A stretch of 64,000 nucleotides of DNA from Micromussa lordhowensis (taxonomy: Eukaryota; Cnidaria; Anthozoa; Scleractinia; Lobophylliidae), in the NCBI GenBank assembly GCA_964020085.1, contig OZ026597.1:15736915-15800914 (forward strand), written 5' to 3'. The notes under the pieces were generated by a model. The model did not search any database and was not told the origin of the DNA. It worked only from the letters and a program-made list of their open reading frames with translations. A program made the position numbers and the translations under genes. Shown piece by piece: positions 21,405-30,239 of this stretch. The stretch's first letter is position 1. Each line of letters opens with the position of its first letter.

Positions 21405-22770
21405 ATGTTACTTTGTACTGTGCTACCGGTGGTGTCTAAAGTAATCAAACGTCATATGCACAACTACCGGTATCTATATGCTTTCCTTATGGATAATAAC
21501 TTGTTGTATTCTAGACAGTCTGGGTTTCGCAGGACGTACAGTACCGAGACTGCTCTAATCAAGTTAGTTGGTGAGCTTTTGTTCAGCCTAGATAATAATC
21601 ATGTATGCGGCATGGTCCTGGTTGATTATCGAAAGGCTTTCCACATGGTGGACCATAAGGTATTGTTGCGCAAGTTGGAGCTGTACGGTATAGTCAACCG
21701 TGAGCTTGCCTGGTGTCACTCCTATTTGTTGGATAGGAAGCAAGTGGTCTGTGTAAATGGGAGTGAGTCAAGCGAAGCTTTGATGTTGCATGGAGTCCCT
21801 CAGGGCAGTATTTTAGGTCCTTTATTCTTCATTTTGTTCATCAACGATCTGCCCTTGTATACAAGTGCTCAGTTGGACCTTTACGCAGACGATACGACTG
21901 TCACCGCTTTTGCGGATGTGAAAAACTTAGCCACCTTAAGTTTATCACTAAATAAGTCTGTCTCTGAAATTCAATTATGGGCTTCAGTGAATAAGCTCCC
22001 ATTAAATGAGGACAAGACTAAAGTACTCACGATCACTGGAAAAAGATGTGTGGCTAACATAAATGGAAGTGCCATAGATGTTATCGTAAGCGGAAAACAG
22101 CTCAGTAATGTGGATTGTGCTTCCTTATTAGGCATAGAAATTGACAGTAAATTGTCATTTAATGAACATATTGAGAAAGTATGTAAAGAGTTGGACTCTA
22201 GAATCGCAATTCTGCATAAGATTCGAGCCTGTCTACCTCTTAAACAGCGACTTTAGTTCTATAATAGCATTATTTGCCCTGTTATGTTATGTTATTTGGG
22301 CAAATTGCGATAAAGAGTCGGTTTATAGGGTCTTAAGATTGCAAAAACATGCGGCACGCATTATTTCTTATGCCGATCACATGACACCATCAGTTGCTTT
22401 GTTTAACAAGCTAGGTTGGATTCCGTTTTATGAGCAACATAAGATAGATAAATGTATAATAATGTATAAGCGAATTAATGGGTATTTGCAGAATTATCTA
22501 AATAAACACTTAATTTTGAATAATAAGCGGCACTCCCACAACACTAGATATTCAAGCATTAATGCTGTTTGTCCTAAATATAGAAGAGAAACAGAGGGTG
22601 GATGCTCTTTCGCTGTTTCGGCAACAAGACTGTGGAATAGTACACCAATTGAAATTAGGAAACTAGATTCTGTAGCATGTTCTTTTAAAAAGAACATGTT
22701 TGCCAAGATTTTTAAGGAACAACGAGGTTTGCATCATTTTATCATTGAATCGAATCTTGTTTTATTTTAA
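21405..22770 (+). pseudogene. CR1/L2-like reverse transcriptase (one frameshift)
   Basis: The frame 21405-22256 contains LLYSRQSGFRRTYSTETAL, MVLVDYRKAFHMVDHKVL (first catalytic Asp), HGVPQGSILGPLFFILFIND, the intact catalytic box DLYADDTTVTAF and LNEDKTKVLTI. A frameshift near 22245 moves the remainder to 22141-22770 (thumb and C-terminal tail: VYRVLRLQKHAARIISYAD, FNKLGWIPFYEQHKI, ATRLWNSTPIEIRK). It would prime cDNA synthesis at a nicked target. Apart from the frameshift and the missing 5' half, the motifs are well preserved, so the copy is fairly young. Confidence 0.85.
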
Positions 22771-22885
22771 ATGTTTATATTTTTTAGCTTACAATATTTA
22801 TTAGATTGTAACTAGTTGTGTATTTTATGAGGGCCACAAGTTTATTAGCCCTTGCCTATTAAGTGCTACCCTCTTTAAATAAAGG

Positions 22886-22886
22886 C

Positions 22887-22969
<83 letters not shown>
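22886..22969. repeat. (TTA)n microsatellite tail
   Basis: About 28 tandem TTA units that form the 3' tail of the CR1-like element. Open frames of poly-Asn or similar across it are meaningless. Confidence 0.95.
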
Positions 22970-23049
22970 GCAGTAAAACTATCTGTATGCACAGTGTTAT
23001 AAAGCGACACAGGGCGCCAAGCGTAACCTGTGCGCACAAGTGAAACTTA

Positions 23050-24606
23050 AAAGGAGTAAAAAAAAAAATAATAATAATAAAAAAAAATAACAAAAATAAA
23101 TAAATAAAAAATAAAAAGAATATCTACATGACTAAAAACTATAATCTAGGCATATAAATGTCTGTAATGTCTCTCGTTCTTCGTGGCTGATAATCAGGCT
23201 TTGAACTTAGGTCTTCATATCATAACCTTGAAAGTTCTCGCTATATTTAGGGATGACGATAAGACTGCCTTTTGCATAGCCTCTAAAACTTGATTTGTCT
23301 TACGTCCTACCAGTGATTGAATTGAGGTTTCGGTTTCTCTCGACCAGCCTCCCAACACGTCCATGATAATATTATGTTGAGTCACCTCGTAACCTCTATA
23401 CTGCTGCTTCAATTCCCACCTTAACAGACCATACTTCATCGTCTTCTCCTCGCTCTTTTTCTCTCGATTACTAATCCAAGGGCAGCTCATCTCTAAGGTC
23501 AACACTTTCTTGTTTGCATGATCCACAATCCTCGCGTCTACACGGTTGGCTCGAACCTCCTGGTGGTCCGCATACACGGGTACATCCCACCATGCTTCCA
23601 CTTGTTCTGACCTGTACTCCGGCTTGGGCATTACTGGCGAGTACCACGGTGGTACTTCCCCGAGAAGACCCTGGTCATGTAAGATCTCATAAAACAGGAC
23701 CTTTAGAGCCATGTTGTGTCTGAACAAATACTTGGTCTGAGCCAACGCTGTGCACCCGGACAGGATATGAGAGACACTCTCTTGGGCGTGGCCACATATT
23801 CTACACTTCACATCCCCAGAGCAACTTGTGTGAGTCTTTTTGCTAGTGTAGAGCTTTGTTGGCAAAAGTTGCTCGTACAGTTCAAACGCACCAGCAATAG
23901 TATACGTGGGACATGATCTCCATGTACTCAGCCAGCTGAAACATCCGTTCGTGCACAGCTGTTCATCGTCCTTTCTCTCTCTCATCAGCTTCCCCTGTCA
24001 TTCTAGGCCACGTACGTCCCTCTCATACTTCTCCTCCACACATTCTTTCAGCACTCCCTTTACACATTGCGGTGGGGTGGCCTCTCCACTGCTCATCACA
24101 CATACAGGTTCTGGGTGTTTAAGATGAAGGTCAACACCCAACTCCGCCGCAAACTTTGCCGCATCTTTCACTATTGATTTATGGCTGAATGACTCGGCTC
24201 TTTCGTCAAACTCTCTCACCATTTTCATTGCCGGGTCTTGGTTCTCATACATTCGAATCGCTGCTTTGACCTTGGTCACTTTATACTCCATCTCCACCGC
24301 ACGTAGACCTCTTCCGCCTTGTTCCCTCGGGAGGTACAAGAGAGCCGTAGAACCACCTGGGTGTTTCCCGCCATTTTCCACTATGATCTTGCGCACTTCC
24401 CTGTCCAGGATCTTCAACTTTGTTATCGGCCAGTGTTGAGTCCACATTAAGTACCCCAACACCGGCAAGGCAAACTGGTTAGAAGTCGCCACCCGGTTAA
24501 AGTCTGAGAGGGGACTGGACCAGATGATCGACAGTCGACGCAGGTACTCCCTTGCTGCACATTCAAGTACCATTTTCTCTTCCTGGACTAAGCTCTCAAG
24601 AACACC
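23050..24606 (-). mobile_element. R2/NeSL-like non-LTR retrotransposon, 5'-truncated
   Basis: Reads on the minus strand. It keeps the thumb end of the reverse transcriptase, a CCHC finger and a restriction-like endonuclease, the arrangement of the early-branching R2/R4/NeSL/CRE group. The 5' side is cut exactly at the (ATTATC)n array at 24607. The 3' untranslated part runs to about 23050 and is A-rich on the plus strand. Confidence 0.75.
23215..24603 (-). pseudogene. R2/NeSL-like RT C-terminus with restriction-like endonuclease
   Basis: Two frames. 24603-23998 reads the RT end (LPVLGYLMWTQHWPITKLKI, LYLPREQGGRGLRAVE, the latter typical of this group). 23985-23215 holds the CCHC finger CRICGHAQESVSHILSGC and the endonuclease, in which VRANRVDARIVDHANKKVL and LTLEMSCPW give the R-x-D...E-x-x-C-P pattern of R2-type nucleases. 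A frame break of about one base lies at 23990. The nuclease would nick a specific DNA site to start reverse transcription. The main palm motifs are missing because of the truncation at 24606. Confidence 0.75.
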
Positions 24607-24673
24607 AAGAATTATCATTATCATTATCATTATCATTATCATTATCATTATCATTATCATTATCATTATCATT
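24607..24673. repeat. (ATTATC)n microsatellite, left of the Polinton
   Basis: About 11 hexamer units. The same array resumes at 39447 beyond the Polinton, so the element lies inside one hexanucleotide array. Confidence 0.95.
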
Positions 24674-24790
24674 ACACACATGGACGGGGGGGGGTTTGTT
24701 ACCGGGGTTCTGTTACATCCCGCCGGCTCGCAAGCTCGCCGGCGGGTTGATAGAACCCCAGTGAACAAACCCCCCCCCGTCCATGTGTGT
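24674..24790. other. terminal palindrome (hairpin) of the left end
   Basis: 117 bp able to fold on itself almost completely, with small mismatch loops (GTTACAT against TTGAT, TTACC against AGTGAA). It has a run of nine G paired with nine C and a GC-rich inner arm. Such a shape recalls hairpin telomeres of linear DNA replicons, but here it is only a structural resemblance. Confidence 0.85.
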
Positions 24791-24856
24791 GAGTTGAAAC
24801 ATGGGTTATTGGCATTTGTAACAGAATAATTATTTGTTTTGAAGAAATGTGCCGTC

Positions 24857-24863
24857 TATATAG
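24857..24863 (+). promoter_or_regulatory. TATA-like element inside the left inverted repeat
   Basis: TATATAG lies 7 nt before the ATG at 24871 and is copied in the right inverted repeat (39257-39263) before the PolB start. The same ATATA-near-ATG layout precedes most genes of the element. Confidence 0.5.
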
Positions 24864-24870
24864 AAAGCAA

Positions 24871-25074
24871 ATGGGTCGCGGTCGTAAAGGAGTATTGACT
24901 CAAAGCAATAAAAAAGAAGATGGAAAGTGGCTTATTTCCGAGAAAGACCAACAAGTCTTTATACTTGGGGCAACAAAAGGCAAACAAAAAGTGGTTGTTA
25001 TGCCAGAAGACGTTTTGAATGAATTGAGGCAGATCGATCCGCGTGAGTTAGCCAATATTTTGGCTGGCATGTAA
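24871..25074 (+). CDS. small basic N-terminal protein, leftmost Polinton gene, unknown function
   Basis: 67 codons, MGRGRKGVLTQ to ANILAGM, with no domain that I recognise. The start at 24871 is preferred over the upstream in-frame ATG at 24847, because both terminal genes share that upstream stretch inside the inverted repeat and the TATATAG element lies between the two ATGs. The protein is rich in Lys in its first half (SNKKEDGKWLISEKDQQ), then has a predicted strand-strand-helix feel (VFILGATKGKQKVVVMPEDV). It is driven by the same terminal sequence as the polymerase at the other end, which hints at an early role. Function unknown. Confidence 0.6.
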   Translation: MGRGRKGVLTQSNKKEDGKWLISEKDQQVFILGATKGKQKVVVMPEDVLNELRQIDPRELANILAGM

Positions 25075-25153
25075 ATTTAACGCGGTTTATGCAAATTTGC
25101 ATGTGGCGAGCCAAAAATATTTTACATTCAAGGGATACAATGTGTTGATATAT

Positions 25154-25411
25154 ATGGATCCCGTCTTAAAACTATCGTGCCTTTTGATATCAATCTCGGT
25201 TTCGGCCTCGTGGGGGCTGATTTCCTACTATTTTGTCTCAAAAAATGTAGAAGATGTCATTGCTTCGCCAGATGACATTTATGAAGATTCAGATGCGGAC
25301 AGGGTTGTTATTGATGCTGGCGACAAAGAAGTCATCTTATCAATTCGGGCCGAAAAACGGTTGCTTAAGATTTTGAACGAAAGGGAAAAGAGTTCTTCAT
25401 TATACATTTGA
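25154..25411 (+). CDS. small single-pass membrane protein, unknown
   Basis: 85 codons from MDPVLKLSC. This start is chosen because GATATAT directly precedes the ATG, as before other genes of the element; an in-frame ATG at 25097 would add 19 residues. A hydrophobic segment (LSCLLISISVSASWGLISYY, residues about 6-27) suggests an N-terminal membrane anchor, followed by an acidic stretch (DDIYEDSDADR) and a Lys/Arg-rich end. No family recognised. It ends 18 bp before a perfect hairpin at 25429-25466 that separates it from the convergent small gene. Confidence 0.55.
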   Translation: MDPVLKLSCLLISISVSASWGLISYYFVSKNVEDVIASPDDIYEDSDADRVVIDAGDKEVILSIRAEKRLLKILNEREKSSSLYI

Positions 25412-25428
25412 AGCTGCAACTTGAATCG

Positions 25429-25466
25429 AAAATATTTGATGCATCACGTCATGCATCAAATATTTT
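25429..25466. terminator. terminator-like hairpin between convergent genes
   Basis: A perfect 16-bp stem, AAAATATTTGATGCAT paired with ATGCATCAAATATTTT, around the loop CACGTC, and running into T residues on the plus strand. It sits between the 3' ends of the gene ending at 25411 (plus) and the one ending at 25456 (minus). It looks like a hairpin-plus-T-run stop or a 3'-end processing signal. The function is inference. Confidence 0.5.
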
Positions 25467-25581
25467 TTGCTTCTTTCATCGCTTGAACGACTTCACGTGC
25501 AATATCTCTTGCCGCTTTCTGCCAAGCAGGAAGCGAAAGTTCGTAGATAATCAAGCAAACAACGTGGAATGAAAAAATCAT
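25456..25581 (-). CDS. small hydrophobic protein, unknown
   Basis: The only ATG in this frame gives 41 codons (MIFSFHVVCLIIYELSLPAW, then QKAARDIAREVVQAMKEAK): a hydrophobic segment followed by an amphipathic Ala/Arg/Lys helix. The frame stays open upstream to 25746 and encodes another hydrophobic stretch (ATSFIIFVCALFF), but that part has only a TTG start and crosses a perfect hairpin (25654-25716). Either the true protein is longer with a lost or spliced start, or the upstream part is not translated. No family recognised. Confidence 0.35.
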   Translation of the reverse strand: MIFSFHVVCLIIYELSLPAWQKAARDIAREVVQAMKEAKNI

Positions 25582-25653
25582 CGTATTTTTGTATTCGTTA
25601 TTTATTTTAAAAAAAAGCGCACACACAAAAATGATAAAACTGGTGGCCACCAG

Positions 25654-25724
25654 ACTCCTCAGGAGAGGCTTTGAATTAATTTGGTGCACCAACCCGCCCA
25701 GCCTCTCCTGAGGAGTTTTTTTTT
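25654..25724 (+). terminator. hairpin followed by a T-run
   Basis: A 17-bp perfect stem, ACTCCTCAGGAGAGGCT (25654-25670) with AGCCTCTCCTGAGGAGT (25700-25716), followed by nine T. The 29-nt loop holds a second small palindrome TTGGTGCACCAA. On the plus strand it has the shape of a transcription stop. Confidence 0.45.
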
Positions 25725-25740
25725 GTCCCACCTCCACACC

Positions 25741-26006
25741 GTCCAAGTTATATTGGACACTATCAGACTCACCATGTGAGCCAAGGATTTTTTTTTTGAC
25801 CTCCGGCTTGAGGCTGAACCAGCACTTCTGCCGATTTTAAACCGACTATAGCTCTACTCAACAGCCCGACACCATCTACAGTCATTTTTAATTTATTATC
25901 CCTCGGCATGAGGCAGGGGTTTTTCCCATGCCGAGAGGGGTGATATATGATGCATAGAGAGGTTAGCCCCTGCTTTTTCTAACCGGTCTATGCCCCATAT
26001 ATCACC
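25741..26006. other. structured non-coding block with hairpins and complementary loops
   Basis: No gene is visible between about 25582 and 26033. The block holds a small hairpin (GTCCAA/TTGGAC, 25741-25758), hairpin A (CCTCGGCATG 25901-25910 with CATGCCGAGAGG 25927-25938) and hairpin B (GGTGATATATG..GCATAGAGAGGTTAG 25938-25966 with CTAACC..TCTATGC..CATATATCACC 25979-26006). Loop A contains GCAGGGG (25913-25919) and loop B contains CCCCTGC (25967-25973), seven complementary bases. A kissing-loop RNA, a replication structure or an inserted MITE are all possible. Confidence 0.6.
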
Positions 26007-26033
26007 GATATGTATTATGGGAAAATCGAATAT

Positions 26034-26360
26034 TTATGTAGTTCGTTGCGAGATTTTCAACGCATGTGGTGCAAAGTACTTGGTCTCATCATGCGCAAGC
26101 GGTATCGTAGCCGGAAGGCCAACAATAGAAAGAGCGGAGGCAAAGCTTGCGCTTGAAAAGACAGCTGAAAGAACGCTTGAGCCCCCAGCGCTCCAGTTGA
26201 CAACTTTCTTTGCACGTTTATATTTCTTCGCAACCTTCCGGTAGTGCCCGACTTCTTTGTTCAGATCAGACGCGATCTCATTGGCTTTTTGCATCCTGAA
26301 GTCGGGCTGTAGTTGAGGATACAGAGATTCATGTGGTGCAGACGGGAGAACGTTCTCCAT
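26034..26360 (-). CDS. small Polinton protein with glycine/alanine-rich hydrophobic segment
   Basis: 108 codons starting MENVLPSAPHESL, preceded on the minus strand by TTTTATATGG. Residues about 25-52 are strongly basic (HYRKVAKKYKRAKKVVNW), followed by a small-residue hydrophobic segment (AGGSSVLSAVFSSASFASAL, then SIVGLPATIPL) that could insert in a membrane. The last 25 residues after IPL are of different character, and the structured block begins just beyond, so the gene may have been cut and given a foreign tail. It shares direction with the penton gene 12 bp upstream. Function unknown. Confidence 0.5.
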   Translation of the reverse strand: MENVLPSAPHESLYPQLQPDFRMQKANEIASDLNKEVGHYRKVAKKYKRAKKVVNWSAGGSSVLSAVFSSASFASALSIVGLPATIPLAHDETKYFAPHALKISQRTT

Positions 26361-26372
26361 ATAAAAATGAAT

Positions 26373-27044
26373 TTAATTTATTTCTAATGCAAATTCGAGT
26401 GGCAACCCCCTGAAATCAAACATCTCTCCGTTTTCATCTCTGACGCTGATAGTGACACTTTGTACATGAGAATCTGTCGAACAGTCGCGTAAAGGTTGCT
26501 GTGGAGAAGCCTCATAGCTTACTTTTTCGTATGGCTTGCCTCTTACATCGAGTTTGGCCAAGAGGTCAGATTTTTTGTTGTTGAAAAAGTTTTGTTCTAT
26601 GTCGATCAGATCGCAATGAATGAAGTATGACGTCGGATATCTGAGATATTTTAAGTGTGTTGTCCGGGCTAACTCTCGCTTCACACCAAATAAATCAGCT
26701 AAATCGCGATCAAGTTTGATTGGTTTCGTGCCAAGATCTACGATTTCTAGTTGGCTAAAAGGAGTGTTTGTTTTTGTGTTCAATTTTCCTCCATATGGTT
26801 TGAAAATGTTTGCAATTTCTTGTGCCATGCTTTCCAAAGTGTAATGTCCAGGATTTATTTTACCAACCGATACAGAAGGGTCTTTTTTTTCATCGCCCAA
26901 CACTGCACTTCCTTCTTTTTTCAAATTGTGCCAAGAGTTGTACAAACTGCACGAGATCAGTTTCATGAAATGAACCTCGGGGATCGGCTCACCAAAGTAG
27001 ATGGTCTCTCCGTTTTTCTGCGTGACAATTGTGAGAACAACCAT
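26373..27044 (-). CDS. probable penton (minor capsid) protein
   Basis: 223 codons. The start MVVLTIVTQ at 27044 is chosen over the longer open frame because it leaves only a 30 bp divergent promoter shared with the next gene and has CCAATATAAA just before it. The C-terminal part (HVQSVTISVRDENGEMFDF, then RGLPLEFALEIN) has the strand pattern of the last jelly-roll strands in Polinton and adintovirus pentons. The middle (GHYTLESMAQEIANIFKPY, IHCDLIDIEQNF, KPYEKVSYEASPQQPLRDCS) also follows that plan. The penton would occupy the fivefold vertices of a virion. Identification rests on pattern memory, not a search. Confidence 0.6.
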   Translation of the reverse strand: MVVLTIVTQKNGETIYFGEPIPEVHFMKLISCSLYNSWHNLKKEGSAVLGDEKKDPSVSVGKINPGHYTLESMAQEIANIFKPYGGKLNTKTNTPFSQLEIVDLGTKPIKLDRDLADLFGVKRELARTTHLKYLRYPTSYFIHCDLIDIEQNFFNNKKSDLLAKLDVRGKPYEKVSYEASPQQPLRDCSTDSHVQSVTISVRDENGEMFDFRGLPLEFALEIN

Positions 27045-27074
27045 TTTATATTGGATAGATATAACAACTTTTAA
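27045..27074. promoter_or_regulatory. compact divergent promoter
   Basis: Only 30 bp separate the ATG of the penton gene (minus) from that of the large uncharacterised gene (plus). Both sides hold an ATATA-type box: TATATTGG reads as CCAATATA towards the penton, and GATATAAC towards the other gene. Confidence 0.45.
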
Positions 27075-28665
27075 ATGAAAGGCCAACAACCAACGCTTGC
27101 TCAAAAAGCCGCGGCGAATAAAATAGCGTGGGCAGAATTCACAGCACAGTTCCCAAACGCGGACAAAAGCCAATTCTTTGCTCAAGCATATTCTGATGAT
27201 AAAGGGAACATCACAGGATCTGAAATATTTTTGAAGGGGGGGCATAGCGTGTCTGGGTCGGACAGGAAATATTGGAGCCCGAAAAGGAAGGCTGCACTAG
27301 GTTTGGAAGGCGTGGAAGGTTTCCCATATCAACTGTCTCCGCTGAGAACAAAAAGAGCCTTGCCAATCCCTGCAGTGCATTTCACTGAAGCAGCACCAAG
27401 CCTGAAGAAAATCTTCAACAACCCGATCAACATTTACGTGAGACCGGAATCTTTCTTTGTGGCGAAATTCAGGGAAATATTCCAACAAACAAGAATAAGG
27501 CACAACACCGCGGCGGAAGCGAAACGCTGGCTAGGAGGCCCAAATATGAGCTATTGGCCGCAGCAGCTCAACTTCGCGGTGTTTTGCGCAACGCAAGGCT
27601 GTGGAATTTCGAGAGAAATCTTTGACAGCGGCCTGGATATTTCACCGCAAGTGAGGGCCTTCTACAGATTTCACGTGTATTTCACGGTCAGGAGAATTTT
27701 GTTCCAGATGGGAGGCATCCAGAGCATAAGTGCCCTCCCCGGAGACCCCACATTCAATTTATGGGGCAATCGTTACGACGTGGCCTCATACAAACGGATA
27801 TGTGCAGAGTTCGGATAGACCCAACAAGTGATTTCCGGTTCACAAGCAGAAAAAACCACGGCCTGGGCGACGTATATATCGGCGTGTCAGGACACGGACC
27901 AATGAAAACAGGGGCTGAATATCCAGGAGGGTTTTACAAATTCGCCGATGAAGGCGGGAAAGCAAAAGATGGGAACTTGCTAGCTTTCATTGAGCTCGAT
28001 GGTGTGGCATTTGCCCAGTATGACTGGTTCGCACCAAACAAATCATCAGGTTTGACACAAGCAGGGCCGGCGCGTATCAACCAGTCGATCGAGGCCTTCG
28101 TTTACTGCATCTTAGGCGCGCAAGTCAATGTTCGGAGCAGCATAATTGGGACAGGCGGGAGAGCGAAAGAGGCACAGACGGAGTTCTTGACTCTGATGGA
28201 AGAAGCCATTAGGCAGCCAGATTTGGAGAAGAGCGTGCAAAGGTATCAGCTCACAGTGGATCAAGCGATGGCCAGGCTGAATCTCGCCGTGTGCCCCGGC
28301 GCGTGGTTGAAAGCACGACGGGTTATGACAACAAGCTAAAGCAGGCCATCCCCCGAATGAAACTGGGGGTGAACAACGAGGTTAACCCAGGAACAAAAAA
28401 AGTGGGCATACAACATATGGAAGGGGGGCCGTCAAAAATAAACCGGCCCAACAGCCATCCCTCCAATCCGATCCACAAAGCCGCCATGGCAGCGCAAGAA
28501 CCGAAGCCGGCTTCAAAAACGCAGAGGCCAGAAACGCAGAGGCCAGAAACGCAGGGGCCAGAAATTGAGGAAACCGTTTCAGAGCCGCAGCACGAGATAA
28601 ACAAAACCGCCGTCATTATTGGCGTGTTTGGATTAGGGGCCTTGCTGTTTATAGCATTGCGTTAA
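27075..28665 (+). CDS. large uncharacterised Polinton protein with C-terminal membrane segment (two frame breaks)
   Basis: Three overlapping open frames follow one another without stop codons other than at the breaks: 27075-27818, 27761-28339 and 28291-28665. The joins lie near 27815 and 28300, each consistent with one missing base. Read as one gene it would be about 530 residues. The first part contains KYWSPKRKAALGLEGVEG and IRHNTAAEAKRWLGGP, the second GLGDVYIGVSGHGPMKTG. The last part is Pro-rich, has three 15-bp repeats coding TQRPE (about 28519-28563), and ends in a membrane helix (AVIIGVFGLGALLFIALR). It is GC-richer than neighbours to its left. I recognise no enzyme motif; a virion or membrane-associated role is inference. 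Confidence 0.6.
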
Positions 28666-30177
28666 CGCTTGAGGTATCTTTCAACCACGAAAAAGACCGC
28701 CGCGAGAATCAGGAGCCATGTGTGCTCTGCGAGGTAGCTGATAGCCTGCCCTGCAGCTTTGAAAAGGAAGCTGACGATCGAGCCGATCAGCCCGGGCAGC
28801 GCAGAAGCAGCTTGTTTTCCGATCGCCTTGAGACGTTACTCACGGCTTTGCCCAGTTTTTTAGAGCTTTGGTGATTGCGCCAACAACAGCCCCGATCGTT
28901 ATGCCGGCGGCCAGAAAGATGGACGTCACCGTCACGCCATATTTTTTGAAAATCTCTTTTACTTTTTCAAAAAGTGACATATTTTCTTCAAGTCGAGCTG
29001 TTATTTGCCTGATCTCGGTTTCACGCATTGCCACTCTTTCTTCAGCAAGTCTTTTCTCTTCAGGGCCAGCATCTCTATCGTTGATGATTTTTTTGTCTTC
29101 TTCATTTGCCTTTTCCAGTTCTTCTTTGCGTTTTTGTAGATTTTCTCGTTCTTCATCAAGTAGAGAACGGGTTTTGCCAAGTTTTTCTTCAAACATTTCT
29201 TCTTCAGTTTCCAACTGTCCATAAGCTTTGTTAAGCTCCAAAAGTTTATCTTTTGCAGCTTGCCTTTGTTCAGGGGGTAAATCCGTGTCTAGCGTTTTGT
29301 CTAATTCCATTCTTTTTCGCTGGTCAATGTACGCTTTTCGTCTCCTTATTGCTTTGAGAGCTTCACTATTATTTGTTTCTTCTTCTTCTTCCACTTCTTC
29401 TTCTTGAATACTTTCGAGCGTTTGGATTTGTTCTTCTAAACCACTTTTTTCATTTTCTGCTTGAAAGCTGGAAAGATACTTTTTTCTAGCTTTCAGATGA
29501 TCTGCTTCGAGAGTTCTTATTTTTGCGTACACTTTGTCAATTTCTCTCTGTGGTGCATCTGCATTTTCCAGAGATTCAAGATTTTGTTGTTGGTTTCTTA
29601 TATTTTCTCTTATTTCATCCATTTTTTCTTTGTTTCTTTCTTTTTGCGAAGCCAAATTCTCTTTTTCTTTCAGTTCTTTCCGTTTTTCATTTGTCTTTTG
29701 TTGCAGTTTTTCATATTTTGACTGGCCGAGAGCTGTTTTTATTTCTTTCGGAAGAGATTTATTGATCTGCTCTTCGCCTGTTCTCCTGTCTGTTGTAAAC
29801 AAGGAGTACTGTTTTTTGCCAGCCCCAAACATTTTTATTTGAAGTTTGCCTTTCGGGTTGTACCAGACTTCAAGCTCACTTGAGCTCATGTCTGGATATA
29901 AATTTTTCGTTGCGACCCATGCTTGTTCAGATGTTGACGCAGCAGAAAAACTCGTTTCAACATAAGACATTTCTTGCAGCCCATTTTTTTCATGCATTTT
30001 GTGCATTGTTTGCATTTCAATTTCTTCGCCGCCGGGTGCCGGTGTTGATGCGCCGTTTGGAAGAAAGGGGGTTGTTTCATCTCCGTCATCATCTCCGTCA
30101 TCATCTCCGTCATCATAATCGTAATCCAGGTCATAAGCAGGGTTATCAAATGATGTTGTTTCGCCACCTTCAGCCAT
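28662..30177 (-). CDS. coiled-coil protein with C-terminal membrane segments (frame break near its end)
   Basis: The open frame 30177-28840 encodes 445 residues: an acidic N-terminus with a DDDGDDDGDE tract (coded by a 12-bp minisatellite at 30080-30118), a globular part (about 80-135, LEVWYNPKGKLQIKMFGAGK), a long highly charged coiled coil (about 150-405) and a hydrophobic helix (GVTVTSIFLAAGITIGAVVG). Its stop at 28840 is probably premature. In another frame, 28837-28662 encodes a further amphipathic part and a strong membrane helix (HTWLLILAAVFFVVERYLK), consistent with a lost base or two near 28835. That tail ends at 28662, so its stop overlaps the stop of the convergent gene at 28663-28665. 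Function unknown; tethering is a guess. Confidence 0.6.
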
Positions 30178-30239
30178 TGCAATATATTCTTATCAACACA
30201 ATTTTCAATTAGAAATTTATTTTCTTTTTTTTGTATACG

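Larger units (their letters stand above)
21380..22969 (+). mobile_element. CR1/L2-like non-LTR retrotransposon, 5'-truncated, with (TTA)n tail
   Basis: Starts within the reverse transcriptase fingers and ends with AATAAAGGCTTTA followed by (TTA)n (22886-22969), the short-repeat tail of CR1/L2 elements. It is a different family from the copies at 546-2660 and 8262-8972, judged by sequence, and reads in the opposite direction. Confidence 0.85.
24674..24874 (+). repeat. left terminal inverted repeat of the Polinton
   Basis: Identical or nearly so to the reverse complement of 39246-39446. The outer 117 bp (24674-24790) are a palindrome with outer arms ACACACATGGACGGGGG / CCCCCGTCCATGTGTGT and inner arms GGGGTTCT / AGAACCCC and CCCGCCGGC / GCCGGCGGG. 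The inner 84 bp are unique sequence with TATATAG at 24857-24863. The repeat ends at the ATGG of the first gene (24871-24874). Confidence 0.93.

Noticed and set aside
22875..23093. Poly-Asn open frame
   Set aside because: Translation of the (TTA)n tail of the CR1-like element on the other strand.
23998..24768. Single frame running from the Polinton inverted repeat through the microsatellite into the R2-like sequence
   Set aside because: The first part translates the inverted repeat and the hexamer array; only the part from 24603 onwards is retrotransposon protein.
24847..24870. Upstream in-frame ATG shared by both terminal Polinton genes
   Set aside because: The eight shared codons are a by-product of the inverted repeat; the TATATAG box lies after this ATG and before the next, so the second ATG is the more likely start.
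25582..25746. N-terminal extension of the small hydrophobic gene at 25456-25581
   Set aside because: It would begin with TTG and run through a perfect 17-bp hairpin with a T-run; no ATG supports it, so I kept the shorter version and noted the doubt.
27045..27245. 67-residue N-terminal extension of the penton frame
   Set aside because: It overlaps the start of the divergent gene, and the ATG at 27044 has an AT box directly upstream as in the other genes of the element.
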